Origin: Candidatus Methylobacter oryzae | GTDB taxonomy: Bacteria; Pseudomonadota; Gammaproteobacteria; Methylococcales; Methylomonadaceae | Reading direction: 5' to 3' | DNA: 64,000 bases | NCBI RefSeq assembly: GCF_003994235.2 | Contig: NZ_RYFG02000115.1 | Span: forward strand, 1 to 64,000 | Shown: piece after piece, positions 7,537 to 17,623 of the stretch | Layout of the letters: every line of letters begins with the position of its first letter | Numbering within the stretch: the first letter of the stretch is position 1 | Program-made: the position numbers and the translations under genes | The notes under the pieces: generated by a model | What the model saw: the letters and a program-made list of their open reading frames with translations, nothing else | Databases searched by the model: none | Told to the model about the DNA's origin: nothing

Positions 7537-10500
7537 GTGCAAGTTATCCCATCGACACCGCTCTCATACAGCCAGCAAGCGCTTTGGTTCATTTACCGCG
7601 ATGCGCCCCAAAGTGCGGCTTACAATATGGCTTTGCCGCTCCGGTTTACCGGAGATGTCGATGTACAAACTTTGCGGCAGGCCTTACAGCGCCTAGTCGA
7701 ACGCCATTCGATGCTGCGCAGCCGTTTTTCCGAATTGGACGGCGTGCCGTACCGGCATGTCGCCACCGGCATTGATGGCTATTGGCAGGACGTTGACGCG
7801 GAGGGCTGGACGGAAGTAACCCTACGAGAGGCGCTTTACCGCCAGTCACTGCAGCCTTTCGCGTTGGAACACAGCGTATTCCGCGCTACTCTGTTCCAAG
7901 GCTCCGGCACGGGCGACGTATTGCTGTTGAATCTTCACCACATTGCCGGCGATGCGGCCTCCCTGGCTGTTCTCGGCAAAGAATTATTGGCGTTTTACGG
8001 GGTGGAAAACGTGCCGCCAACGGCTACGGATTATGCTGATTACGTCCACTGGGAGGCCGAACTGCTTAACGGCCCCAAAGGCCAACGCATGGCGGCCTAT
8101 TGGCAACAACAGCTGGCCGGCGACGTGCCGGTTTTGCAGCTTCCGACCGATTATCCGCGCCCGGCGCGGCAGACTTTCAACGGCGCCTCGGTGCGTGTCG
8201 AACTGCCGGAGCCGTTGACGGAGGCCGTCAAAAATCTCGCCAAAGCTCACAAGACGACCTTGTTTACCGTGCTGTTCAGCGCCTACCAAGTGCTGTTGCA
8301 GCGTTATTCGGGGCAGGACGACATTTGGATCGGCATACCGACCTCGACGCCGCGCAACCAAGCGGAATTCGCCGACATGGTCGGTTATTTGGTCAACCCG
8401 ATGATCATGCGCGGCGATTTTGCCAACGCCAACAACGTCAGCTTCAGCCAACTCCTGCAACGTAACGGTAAGCACATGCTGACCGGGCTTTACCACCAGC
8501 CTTATCCGTTCACACAGTTAATCGAACAGCTGCAGCCGCACCGGAATCCGGCTTATCCGCCTTTGGTGCAAGCGATGTTCGCGCTGGAGCGCGACGACCT
8601 GATTCCCAAGCATTTTTCAGCGAACGGCGTGCAAGCCCGAAGCCTGGCTATTGCGCAAATGGAAGGTCAGCTTGATTTGGCGCTGACTTTTTCCGATAGC
8701 GACGACGGCAAAACCTTGTCGGCACTTTGGGATTACAACCGCGACCTGTTTAACGAAGTCACCATTGCCCGGATGGCCGAGCATTTGCACGTGCTGTTGC
8801 AAGGTGCGGTCGACGATGCCGAACAAGACATCGCGAAGATGCCGCTGCTGACAGACTACGAACAGGCGCAGCTTAAGCAGTGGACGTCAACGGAAACGGA
8901 TTATCCGAAAGACCAAACGGTTGTTGATTTGTTTGAACGGCAAGCAAGCACAAAGCCCGATAATATTGCGGCGATCTTTGCAGAGCAGTCGCTGAGCTAT
9001 TGTCAGCTGAACGACAAAGCCAACCGGCTGGCGCACTATCTGCTTGATCTGAAAACGGAAACGGGGGTGCCGTTATTGGCCGCTAACCCGCTGATCGCGA
9101 TTGCGGTCGAACGCTCACTGGACATGGTCGCCGGCCTGTTGGCCATCCTCAAAATCGGCGGGGCTTATCTGCCGATAGATCCGGATTATCCAAGCGCCCG
9201 CATTCTGGATATGCTGGACGACAGTGCAACGCCGTTATTGCTGACTACAAGCAATGCCCAAACCCGGTTGCCGTTGGCCGGCGGTAAACAGGATTATATT
9301 GTGCTGTGCCTTGATGAACTGGATGTCACTGGCCAACGCACAGACAACCCGGCCGGAAGAGTAGGGCCGGAAGACTTGGCTTATGTGATTTACACCTCGG
9401 GATCGACCGGTAAGCCGAAAGGGGTAATGATTGGACATCAAGCCTTAACCTTGCATAGCCAGGCCATGTTGCAACACTATGGGCTGACTGAAAACGATAG
9501 AATTTTGCAATTTGCTTCGCTGAGCTTCGACACCTCGCTGGAGCAGCTGTTGGTCGCCTGGCTGAGCGGTGCCTGTTCGGTGCTGTTAACAAGCAATTTA
9601 ATGCCGGCACAGGACTTATTGGCTTTAATAAAAAAACACGCCGTCACGGTAGCCGACTTACCGCCGGCTTATTGGCAGCAGATGCTGGATATTGCAACGC
9701 TTGCCGATGACTGGGTTAGCCTCAGAATGCTTATTTTAGGCGGTGAAGCGCTGCCGCACAGCTTGGCTCAGCAAACCCGCGACCGCTTTCCCGCATTGAC
9801 TTGTTTCAATGCTTATGGGCCGACCGAAGCGACTATCACGCCTTGCATTTACCGTTTGCCGCCGACGTTAACCGGCAACACAAATTACGTCGCCATCGGC
9901 AAGCCCCGCGCAAACACGCCCGTTTATATTCTTAACGGGCAGCATCAACCCCAACCGTTAGGCATTCCGGGCGAATTGTGCATTGCCGGTGCCGGTCTTG
10001 CCCGCGGCTATCTGCACCGGCCCGAACTGACCGCCGAGAAATTCGTCGACGTCGAATTGTTCGGCAAAAGCGAACGGATTTACAAAACCGGCGACCTGGC
10101 CCGCTGGTTATCCGACGGCAACCTCGAATTCCTGGGCCGCATCGACCAGCAAATCAAGCTGCGCGGTTTCCGCATCGAATTGGGCGAAATCGAGGCGGCG
10201 CTGTGCGAATATCCCGGCGTCAAGGAAGCCGTCGCGAACCTGTACGAAGCCGACGGCGATAAGCGCATTGTCGCTTACCTGACGACCGATAACGCCGGCT
10301 TCAACACCGATGAGCTGCGCGGCTCGCTAAAAGACCGGCTGCCCGATTACATGGTGCCCAGCCATTTCATCGTGCTTGATGTTTTGCCGCTGACGCCGAA
10401 CGGCAAAATCGACCGCAAAGGCTTGCCTGCGCCTGAGTTTCAGGCCGCAAGCGGTTTTAGCCAGCCCGTTACGCCCAGCGAAGACTTGTTGGCGGCTTTA

Positions 10501-13500
10501 TGGGCCGGCGTCCTCAAACGCGAGGCCATCGGCCGCCACGACAATTTTTTCGAAAGGGGAGGGCATTCGTTGCTGGCGACGCAATTGATCGCCCGCATCC
10601 GGGAAAGCTTCCAGGTCGAATTGCCGATCCGTACGGTGTTCGAGCACCCGCAACTGTCGGAACTGGCGGCGGCCATTGACGCAGCCGCCGGCGGCATCCG
10701 CCTGCCTGCGATTGAGCCGCAGGCCTCAGATGAAGTCAAAGTCTTATCTTTCTCCCAGCAACGGCTGTGGTTCCTGAACCAGTTCGAGGAAAACAATAGC
10801 GCAACCTATAACATGCCGTTGGCTTTGCGGCTGTCGGGCCGGCTGGATGTCGACGCCTTGCAGCAAAGCCTGCACTGGCTGGTGGAACGTCATACCGGCC
10901 TGCGCAGTCATTTTCCAACGCTTGCCGGGCAGGCGCAGGTAGATATCCGGGACATTGAAGCCCTGCAAATCCAAGATTTGCGTCTTCTGCCGGCCGGAGA
11001 CAGGGAACGTGAAGCCGCGCGCCTGACCGACAGCCACGCCGTTGCGCCTTTCGATCTGGAACAGGGCCCGTTATTCAGGGCCGACCTGCTGTTGCTGGAC
11101 GATGCCGGCGCGGTGCTGCTGCTGAACATGCACCACATCGTCAGCGACGGCTGGTCGATGGCCGTGTTCATGCGCGACTGGCAACACGCCTATACGGCTT
11201 TTGCCGAGGGCGGCCAGCCCAGCTTGCCGGTGCTCCCGATCCAATACAGCGACTATGCGGCTTGGCAACGGCAGTGGCTCCAGGGCGACGTGCTGCACCG
11301 GCAAATCGATTACTGGACAGGGCAGCTTAACGGCCTGCCCGAATTATTGGAGCTGCCGACCGACAAGCTGAGGCCGCCGCGGCAAAGTTACCGGGGCGCG
11401 CACGTTGCCCACAGCCTGCCGTCAACGCTGAGCCAAGCCGTCACCCGGTTAAGCCGGCAACAGGGCGTGACCGACTTCATGACCTTGCTGGCGGCCTTTG
11501 AGGTGCTGTTGTCGCGCTATAGCCGCCAGCAGGACGTTTGCGTCGGCAGCCCGATTGCGAACCGCACTCACGCCCGTACCGAGGATGTGATCGGCTTCTT
11601 CGTCAATACACTGGTGCTGCGCGGCCAAATTGACCCGCGACAAAGCTTCGCCGCGCTGTTGCAGGCCACCCGCCAGACCTGCCTGGACGCTTACGCGCAT
11701 CAGGACATCCCGTTTGAAATGCTGGTCGAGAAACTGCAACCCACCCGCAGCCTGAGCCATAGCCCGCTGTTCCAGGTCATGTTTGTGTTGCAAAACAACG
11801 AAGCCGCCGAATTGGCTTTGCCTAATCTGGAGGTTAGCGTTCTTGAAGCAGACTACCCGATCGCCAAATTCGACCTGACCCTGAATGTCGCCGAACAGGA
11901 TGGGCAGTTGCAGTGTTACTGGGAATATGCGACCGACCTGTTTACCGGCGACACGGTCAAGCGCATGGCGGAACATTTTGAAGTACTGCTTCATGCCGTC
12001 GTCGCCAACCCGGAGCAGGCCATCGGCCAACTGCCGTTGCTGACCGAACAGGATATTCTGCAATTGCAGGCCTGGAACGACACCGCGACCGACTACCCGA
12101 AAGACCAGACTATTGTCAGCCTGTTTGAACGGCAAGCAACCACAACACCCGACAATATTGCCGTGGTTTTTGACGGCCAGTCGCTTAGCTATCGTCAGCT
12201 CAACGATAAAGCCAACCAACTGGCGTACAATCTACTCGACCTGAAAACGAAAGCGGGGGCGCCGTTATTAACCGGCAACCCTTTGATCGCGATTGCGGTC
12301 GAACGTTCGCTGGACATGATCGTCGGCCTGCTGGCCATACTGAAGGCGGGCGGAGCCTATCTGCCGATAGACCCCGATTACCCGGCCGTCCGTATCCGCC
12401 ATATGCTGGAGGACAGCCAAGCCCCGCTGCTGCTGACCCAAAGCCGCCTGCAAGGCCAATTGTCGCCGGCTGAATTGGAACATAACTGTACGTTGCTGTG
12501 CATCGATGAACTGGAACTCACCGGCCGGTCCACGGAAAACCTGCCGCTAAAGCCCGGCCCCGAGGATTTGGCTTATGTGATTTATACCTCCGGTTCGACA
12601 GGGGTGCCGAAAGGCGTCTGCATAGCCCATACCGCCGTGGTCCGTTTAGTTAAAAACACCAATTATATTCAAATCGGCATGGACGATTGCCTGGCGCAGG
12701 CCTCGAATGTTTCCTTCGATGCGGCCACCTTTGAAATTTGGGGAAGTTTATTAAACGGCGCCCGGCTAGTCGGCGTCGCCAAAGAGCTGCTGCTGTCGCC
12801 GCAGCAATTGACGGAGCATTTGCAAAGCCAGCGCATCAACACGCTGTTTGTGACCACGGCATTATTCAACCAAATTGCACAAACCCAGCCCGGCTGCTTT
12901 AAGAGCTTAAAATACCTGTTTTTTGGCGGCGAACAGGTTGATCCGTATTCGGTCAATACGATTTTAAGAGGCCATGCCCCCGAGCAGTTGCTGCACGTCT
13001 ATGGCCCCACCGAAACGACAACGTTCGCGTCCTGGTACCGGGTCAATAACGGGCAAAAAACGGATAACACTATCCCGATCGGCAAGCCTCTTGCCAATAC
13101 CGAAATCTTTATCCTGAATCCGCAACACCGGCCGCAACCGCCGAATGTGCCCGGCGAGTTGTGCATAGCCGGGACCGGTCTGGCGCGCGGCTATCTGAAC
13201 CAGCCCGAATTGACCGCCGAGAAATTCGTCAATGTCGAGCTGTTCGGCAAAAGCGAACGCATTTACAAAACCGGCGATTTGGCGCGCTGGCTGCCGGACG
13301 GCAATCTGGAATTCCTGGGCCGCATCGACAACCAAGTAAAAATACGCGGCTTCCGCATCGAATTGGGCGAAATCGAGGCGGTGCTGTGCCAACATCCCGG
13401 CGTCAACGAAGCCGTCGCGAACCTGCACGAGGCCGACGGCGACAAGCGCATCGTCGCCTATTTGACCTCCGCCCAGGACCACTTCAGCCCCGATGACTTG

Positions 13501-16500
13501 CGCGGCTGGCTGAAGGACCGTCTGCCCGACTACATGGTGCCGAGCCATTTCATGGTGCTTGACAGCCTGCCGCTGACGCCGAACGGCAAAATCGACCGCA
13601 AGGCCTTGCCTAAGCCGGATTTGACCATTCAGGGCGAACAACAGTTGCCGCATAGCGCCACCGAACAATTGCTGTGCAGCCTCTGGTCGCAAGTGCTGCG
13701 CTTCGACGTGGCGAGCGTCAGCGCCAACTTTTTTGCCGTAGGCGGGCATTCGCTATTGGCGACCCAACTGGTTTCCCGGATTCGCGAGAGCTTTGACATT
13801 GATATGCCGTTGCGGACTGTTTTTGCCTATCCGTCTCTCCGGGAACAGGCCGAATGGCTGGACCGGCAGCAACGCGGTTCGGAATTGCCTGTCATCCTGC
13901 CGTTGGCCGAAGGCGAAGCGCCGGCACTGTCTTTCGCCCAGCAACGCCTGCGCTTTCTGGCGCAACTGGAAGGGCAGAGCGCAACCTATAACATGCCGGC
14001 AGCGTTCCGGCTGGAAGGCCGGCTCAATGAAGAGGCGCTGCAACGTACCTTGACCGACTTGATCCAGCGCCACGAAACCCTGCGTAGCTGTTTTCCGATG
14101 ATTGACGGAAAGCCAAGCGTACAACTGAACAAGGCTTATAACCCGCTCAGCGTCACGGACCTTAGCGGTTTAGCGGATGCCGAACAACAAGGCCAAATTG
14201 CCGAATGGGTTGACCGTCACGCCAATGCGCCTTTCGACTTGAGCAGCGGCCCGCTGTTCAAAGCGCAACTGCTCAGGCTTGGCGGCGAAGACCATATCCT
14301 GCTGTTCAACATGCACCATATTGTCAGCGACGGCTGGTCGACAGGCGTGATGATCCGCGATTGGTGCCGGTTGTACGAAGCGGCTGTCCAGAATCGCGAA
14401 CCGCAACTCGACGAACTGACTATCCAATACAGCGATTACGCGGCCTGGCAAAGAAACTGGCTGCAAGGCGCGGTTCTGGAACAACAGCTGGACTACTGGA
14501 CAAACAAGCTGGCCGGCGCGCCGGAATTACTGGAACTGCCGACCGACAACCCGCGTCCGGCAGTCATGAGTTATCGGGGCAAGCATCTGCAAAGCACGTT
14601 GAATCCGATACTGACGCAATCAATCAAGCAGTTGAGCCGGAAACAGGGAGTCACCGACTTCATGACCTTATTGTCGGCCTTTACGGTATTGCTGTTCCGC
14701 TACAGCGGGCAAACGGATATTGTGGTCGGTTGTCCGATTGCCAATCGCACCCAAAGCCAAACCGAGCATCTAATCGGCTTTTTCGTCAATACGTTGGCCC
14801 TGCGCATGCAAATCGATGCCGACCAGGCCTTTTCGGACTTGTTGAACCAGGTTAGAAAGACCGCGCTTGAAGCCTACAGCCATCAGGATATTCCGTTTGA
14901 AGCGCTGGTTGAAAAAATCAATCCCTCCCGCAGCTTGAGCCACTCCCCGCTGTTCCAGGTGATGTTCGTGCTGCAAAACGCGCCGGAAGCAGCGCTGGAA
15001 CTGAGCGATTTGCAGATCACGCCGGTTGAATCCGAGCATGCGACGGCTAAATTCGATTTGACCTTGAGCGTCGAGGAACAAGGCGGGACGTTGGTTTGTA
15101 ATTGGGAATACAACACGGATCTGTTCCGCCAGGAAACCATCGCCTTAATGAGCGAACATTTCCAAGTATTGCTGGAGGGCATCGTTTCCGGGCCGGAACA
15201 ATCGCTAGCCGGGCTGCCGTTACTGACGGCTGCCGAACAACAACGGCTACAGGCCTGGAACCGGAGCGAAAGCGATTATTGCCAAGACTTGAGCATTGTT
15301 GATTTATTCCAGGCCCAGGCCGAAAAAACGCCCGACAATATCGCGGTGGTTTTTGAGAGCCGGCAGTTGACCTATCGCCAACTGAACCAACAGGCCAACC
15401 AACTCGCGCATTACCTGCTCGACTTTAAAACCGGCAACGGTTTGGTCGGCATTTGCGTGGAGCGCTCGCTGGAGATGATCGTCGGTCTGCTGGCCATACT
15501 GAAGGCGGGCGCGGCTTACGTGCCGCTTGATCCGGATTATCCCGAACAACGCCTGCAATTCATACTGGAGGATTCCGCGGTACCGGTGTTGCTGACCCAA
15601 AGCCATTTGCTTGAAAGAGTGCCGGCATCGACTGCGAAAGTGGTTTGCATCGATAAGGAGTGGGACTTGATTGCGGATCGTCCCGTCGATAACCCGGCCC
15701 GACAAAGCGGGCCGGGTGATTTGGCCTATGTGATTTATACCTCCGGTTCGACCGGAAAGCCCAAGGGCTGCCAACTGACGCAAGCCAACGTCACGCGGCT
15801 TTTTAGCGCAACCGATCACTGGTACCGGTTCAGCGAGCAGGACGTGTGGACGCTGTTCCACTCTTACGCGTTCGATTTCTCGGTCTGGGAAATATGGGGC
15901 GCATTATTCTACGGCGGCAAACTGGTGATTGTGCCGTACCACACCAGCCGTAACCCCGCGCTTTTTTACCAATTGCTGATAGATCAGGGCGTCACGGTAC
16001 TGAACCAAACGCCTTCCGCATTTAAACAATTGCAGGACGTCGATAAGCGGCCGGATGAACTCAGTTTGCGGTTCGTGATATTCGGCGGCGAAGCGCTGGA
16101 TTTTGCGGCGCTGCAACCGTGGTTTGCGCGTCACGGCGACAGCCGGCCGCAACTGATCAATATGTACGGCATCACCGAAACTACGGTCCATGTCACCTAC
16201 TATCCGGTCGCAGGCGGGGACAATCAGGGCAAGAGCATCATCGGCATACCGATTCCGGATTTACAGGTCTGGGTGGTTGACGCGTACAACAACCCGTTGC
16301 CGATCGGTGTGCCCGGCGAAATGCTGGTCGGCGGCGCCGGCGTCGCACGCGGCTACCTGAACCGTCCCGAGCTAACAGCTGAACGCTTCATCGACATCGA
16401 ACTGTTCGGACAACGGCAACGCGTCTATAAAAGCGGCGATTTGGCGCGCTGGCTTCCTGATGGCAACATCGAATACCTGGGCCGCATCGACAATCAAGTG

Positions 16501-17595
16501 AAAATTCGCGGATTCCGGATCGAATTGGGAGAAATAGAAGCTTGCCTGGCCGGCATTCCCGCTGTCAAAGAGGCGGTGGTCCTGGCCAGCGGCGAAGGCG
16601 AGGCCAAAGCCTTGGCGGCCTACGTCACCGCGGACTCCGTCTTGAAAGTCGAGGAGCTCCGGGCGAGCCTCAATGCGCTGCTGCCCGCTTATATGGTTCC
16701 CGCGTATTTTGTGCAGCTGGACGCGTTGCCGCTGTTGCCGAACGGCAAGATCAACCGCAAAAGCCTGGTAGGCCTGAAACCGATCGAGTCGCTAAGAGAA
16801 TTTCGTCCACCGCAAAACGCGCTGGAGTCGGAACTGTTGTCGATTTGGCAAAACCACCTGGAAACGGACGACATCAGCACCAACGCGAATTTCTTCGAAA
16901 TCGGCGGTAACTCGTTGTCGCTGGTCCGCGTGCATTGGGAAATCGAAAAGCAGCATCCGCAAACCACGCTGATGGATTTATTCGCGCACCCGAATATTGC
17001 AGATTTGGCGTTGTTTCTTGCCGGAGGGGAAAAAACAAGGATCGCGATAAAAACCTTAACGCTGGACGAAAAATACTTTTCGGCAGGGAACGGCGGCCTA
17101 TTCGAATATAGCCTGGATGATGAATTGTCCGTGCGCTTAAACGAACTGGGAAACAGCGAAAACCTGGATATACAGCACATCCTCCGGGCCGCGTTCGCCT
17201 ACCTGTTATTTGAAATCAGCGAGCAGGCGGACGTTCCGTATTATGCCGCGTTGAATAACCGGCAGGTCATATCCGTTCGCCATGATTTTGAGGCAATCGA
17301 TTCGCTCCAGGAGCTGTTGCAGGCCTCGCGAGATGCATTTCTGAACCCTGAGGAAATCTATCCGGTCGATGACTTTTTAAAAACCGGTGCGAATCCGGGC
17401 TCTAGCGAAGTGTTAGCCTTCTATTCCAATAACGGCGGCGATTTCGATAATGCGGACTTGGATTGGCAGGCCGACACCGGCAACGGCACCGTGAACATTG
17501 CCTTCAAGTTCAGCGCGCGCATGGACCGGGAAGAAATGAAAGGCTTGCCCGGACTTTATGTCACCATCCTGGAAGAAATAATAAAAACAGCGTAA
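7537..17595 (+). CDS. Trimodular NRPS: C-A-T-C-A-T-C-A-T-half C
   Basis: A 3352-residue nonribosomal peptide synthetase with a GTG start after an AAGGA ribosome site (7523-7527). Module 1: C (HHIAGDA near 134), A (YTSGSTGKPKG near 617), T (GGHSL near 1008). Module 2: C (HHIVSDG near 1199), A (near 1682), T (near 2069). Module 3: C (HHIVSDG near 2259), A (near 2733), T (GGNSL near 3123). Reading the ten specificity positions by alignment to GrsA gives A1 DTEDIGAITK (basic residue such as Lys/Orn/Arg, tentative), A2 DAFFFGVTFK (Ile/Val-like) and A3 DFWNIGMVHK (the canonical Thr code). No epimerase or methyltransferase domain is seen. After T3 about 215 residues resemble only the C-terminal lobe of a condensation domain, without HHxxxDG. 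The first C domain would accept an acyl starter from the upstream ACP. The PKS-NRPS gene follows after 28 nt. Confidence 0.95.
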   Translation: MQVIPSTPLSYSQQALWFIYRDAPQSAAYNMALPLRFTGDVDVQTLRQALQRLVERHSMLRSRFSELDGVPYRHVATGIDGYWQDVDAEGWTEVTLREALYRQSLQPFALEHSVFRATLFQGSGTGDVLLLNLHHIAGDAASLAVLGKELLAFYGVENVPPTATDYADYVHWEAELLNGPKGQRMAAYWQQQLAGDVPVLQLPTDYPRPARQTFNGASVRVELPEPLTEAVKNLAKAHKTTLFTVLFSAYQVLLQRYSGQDDIWIGIPTSTPRNQAEFADMVGYLVNPMIMRGDFANANNVSFSQLLQRNGKHMLTGLYHQPYPFTQLIEQLQPHRNPAYPPLVQAMFALERDDLIPKHFSANGVQARSLAIAQMEGQLDLALTFSDSDDGKTLSALWDYNRDLFNEVTIARMAEHLHVLLQGAVDDAEQDIAKMPLLTDYEQAQLKQWTSTETDYPKDQTVVDLFERQASTKPDNIAAIFAEQSLSYCQLNDKANRLAHYLLDLKTETGVPLLAANPLIAIAVERSLDMVAGLLAILKIGGAYLPIDPDYPSARILDMLDDSATPLLLTTSNAQTRLPLAGGKQDYIVLCLDELDVTGQRTDNPAGRVGPEDLAYVIYTSGSTGKPKGVMIGHQALTLHSQAMLQHYGLTENDRILQFASLSFDTSLEQLLVAWLSGACSVLLTSNLMPAQDLLALIKKHAVTVADLPPAYWQQMLDIATLADDWVSLRMLILGGEALPHSLAQQTRDRFPALTCFNAYGPTEATITPCIYRLPPTLTGNTNYVAIGKPRANTPVYILNGQHQPQPLGIPGELCIAGAGLARGYLHRPELTAEKFVDVELFGKSERIYKTGDLARWLSDGNLEFLGRIDQQIKLRGFRIELGEIEAALCEYPGVKEAVANLYEADGDKRIVAYLTTDNAGFNTDELRGSLKDRLPDYMVPSHFIVLDVLPLTPNGKIDRKGLPAPEFQAASGFSQPVTPSEDLLAALWAGVLKREAIGRHDNFFERGGHSLLATQLIARIRESFQVELPIRTVFEHPQLSELAAAIDAAAGGIRLPAIEPQASDEVKVLSFSQQRLWFLNQFEENNSATYNMPLALRLSGRLDVDALQQSLHWLVERHTGLRSHFPTLAGQAQVDIRDIEALQIQDLRLLPAGDREREAARLTDSHAVAPFDLEQGPLFRADLLLLDDAGAVLLLNMHHIVSDGWSMAVFMRDWQHAYTAFAEGGQPSLPVLPIQYSDYAAWQRQWLQGDVLHRQIDYWTGQLNGLPELLELPTDKLRPPRQSYRGAHVAHSLPSTLSQAVTRLSRQQGVTDFMTLLAAFEVLLSRYSRQQDVCVGSPIANRTHARTEDVIGFFVNTLVLRGQIDPRQSFAALLQATRQTCLDAYAHQDIPFEMLVEKLQPTRSLSHSPLFQVMFVLQNNEAAELALPNLEVSVLEADYPIAKFDLTLNVAEQDGQLQCYWEYATDLFTGDTVKRMAEHFEVLLHAVVANPEQAIGQLPLLTEQDILQLQAWNDTATDYPKDQTIVSLFERQATTTPDNIAVVFDGQSLSYRQLNDKANQLAYNLLDLKTKAGAPLLTGNPLIAIAVERSLDMIVGLLAILKAGGAYLPIDPDYPAVRIRHMLEDSQAPLLLTQSRLQGQLSPAELEHNCTLLCIDELELTGRSTENLPLKPGPEDLAYVIYTSGSTGVPKGVCIAHTAVVRLVKNTNYIQIGMDDCLAQASNVSFDAATFEIWGSLLNGARLVGVAKELLLSPQQLTEHLQSQRINTLFVTTALFNQIAQTQPGCFKSLKYLFFGGEQVDPYSVNTILRGHAPEQLLHVYGPTETTTFASWYRVNNGQKTDNTIPIGKPLANTEIFILNPQHRPQPPNVPGELCIAGTGLARGYLNQPELTAEKFVNVELFGKSERIYKTGDLARWLPDGNLEFLGRIDNQVKIRGFRIELGEIEAVLCQHPGVNEAVANLHEADGDKRIVAYLTSAQDHFSPDDLRGWLKDRLPDYMVPSHFMVLDSLPLTPNGKIDRKALPKPDLTIQGEQQLPHSATEQLLCSLWSQVLRFDVASVSANFFAVGGHSLLATQLVSRIRESFDIDMPLRTVFAYPSLREQAEWLDRQQRGSELPVILPLAEGEAPALSFAQQRLRFLAQLEGQSATYNMPAAFRLEGRLNEEALQRTLTDLIQRHETLRSCFPMIDGKPSVQLNKAYNPLSVTDLSGLADAEQQGQIAEWVDRHANAPFDLSSGPLFKAQLLRLGGEDHILLFNMHHIVSDGWSTGVMIRDWCRLYEAAVQNREPQLDELTIQYSDYAAWQRNWLQGAVLEQQLDYWTNKLAGAPELLELPTDNPRPAVMSYRGKHLQSTLNPILTQSIKQLSRKQGVTDFMTLLSAFTVLLFRYSGQTDIVVGCPIANRTQSQTEHLIGFFVNTLALRMQIDADQAFSDLLNQVRKTALEAYSHQDIPFEALVEKINPSRSLSHSPLFQVMFVLQNAPEAALELSDLQITPVESEHATAKFDLTLSVEEQGGTLVCNWEYNTDLFRQETIALMSEHFQVLLEGIVSGPEQSLAGLPLLTAAEQQRLQAWNRSESDYCQDLSIVDLFQAQAEKTPDNIAVVFESRQLTYRQLNQQANQLAHYLLDFKTGNGLVGICVERSLEMIVGLLAILKAGAAYVPLDPDYPEQRLQFILEDSAVPVLLTQSHLLERVPASTAKVVCIDKEWDLIADRPVDNPARQSGPGDLAYVIYTSGSTGKPKGCQLTQANVTRLFSATDHWYRFSEQDVWTLFHSYAFDFSVWEIWGALFYGGKLVIVPYHTSRNPALFYQLLIDQGVTVLNQTPSAFKQLQDVDKRPDELSLRFVIFGGEALDFAALQPWFARHGDSRPQLINMYGITETTVHVTYYPVAGGDNQGKSIIGIPIPDLQVWVVDAYNNPLPIGVPGEMLVGGAGVARGYLNRPELTAERFIDIELFGQRQRVYKSGDLARWLPDGNIEYLGRIDNQVKIRGFRIELGEIEACLAGIPAVKEAVVLASGEGEAKALAAYVTADSVLKVEELRASLNALLPAYMVPAYFVQLDALPLLPNGKINRKSLVGLKPIESLREFRPPQNALESELLSIWQNHLETDDISTNANFFEIGGNSLSLVRVHWEIEKQHPQTTLMDLFAHPNIADLALFLAGGEKTRIAIKTLTLDEKYFSAGNGGLFEYSLDDELSVRLNELGNSENLDIQHILRAAFAYLLFEISEQADVPYYAALNNRQVISVRHDFEAIDSLQELLQASRDAFLNPEEIYPVDDFLKTGANPGSSEVLAFYSNNGGDFDNADLDWQADTGNGTVNIAFKFSARMDREEMKGLPGLYVTILEEIIKTA

Positions 17596-17623
17596 GCGCA
17601 TAATCACCAAAAATCGGCAAATC

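Noticed and set aside
11449-13749. Long minus-strand reading frames of 250-260 codons inside the NRPS gene
   Set aside because: They are antisense to well-defined C and A domains, have no recognisable domains, and arise from the high-GC codon pattern of the real gene.
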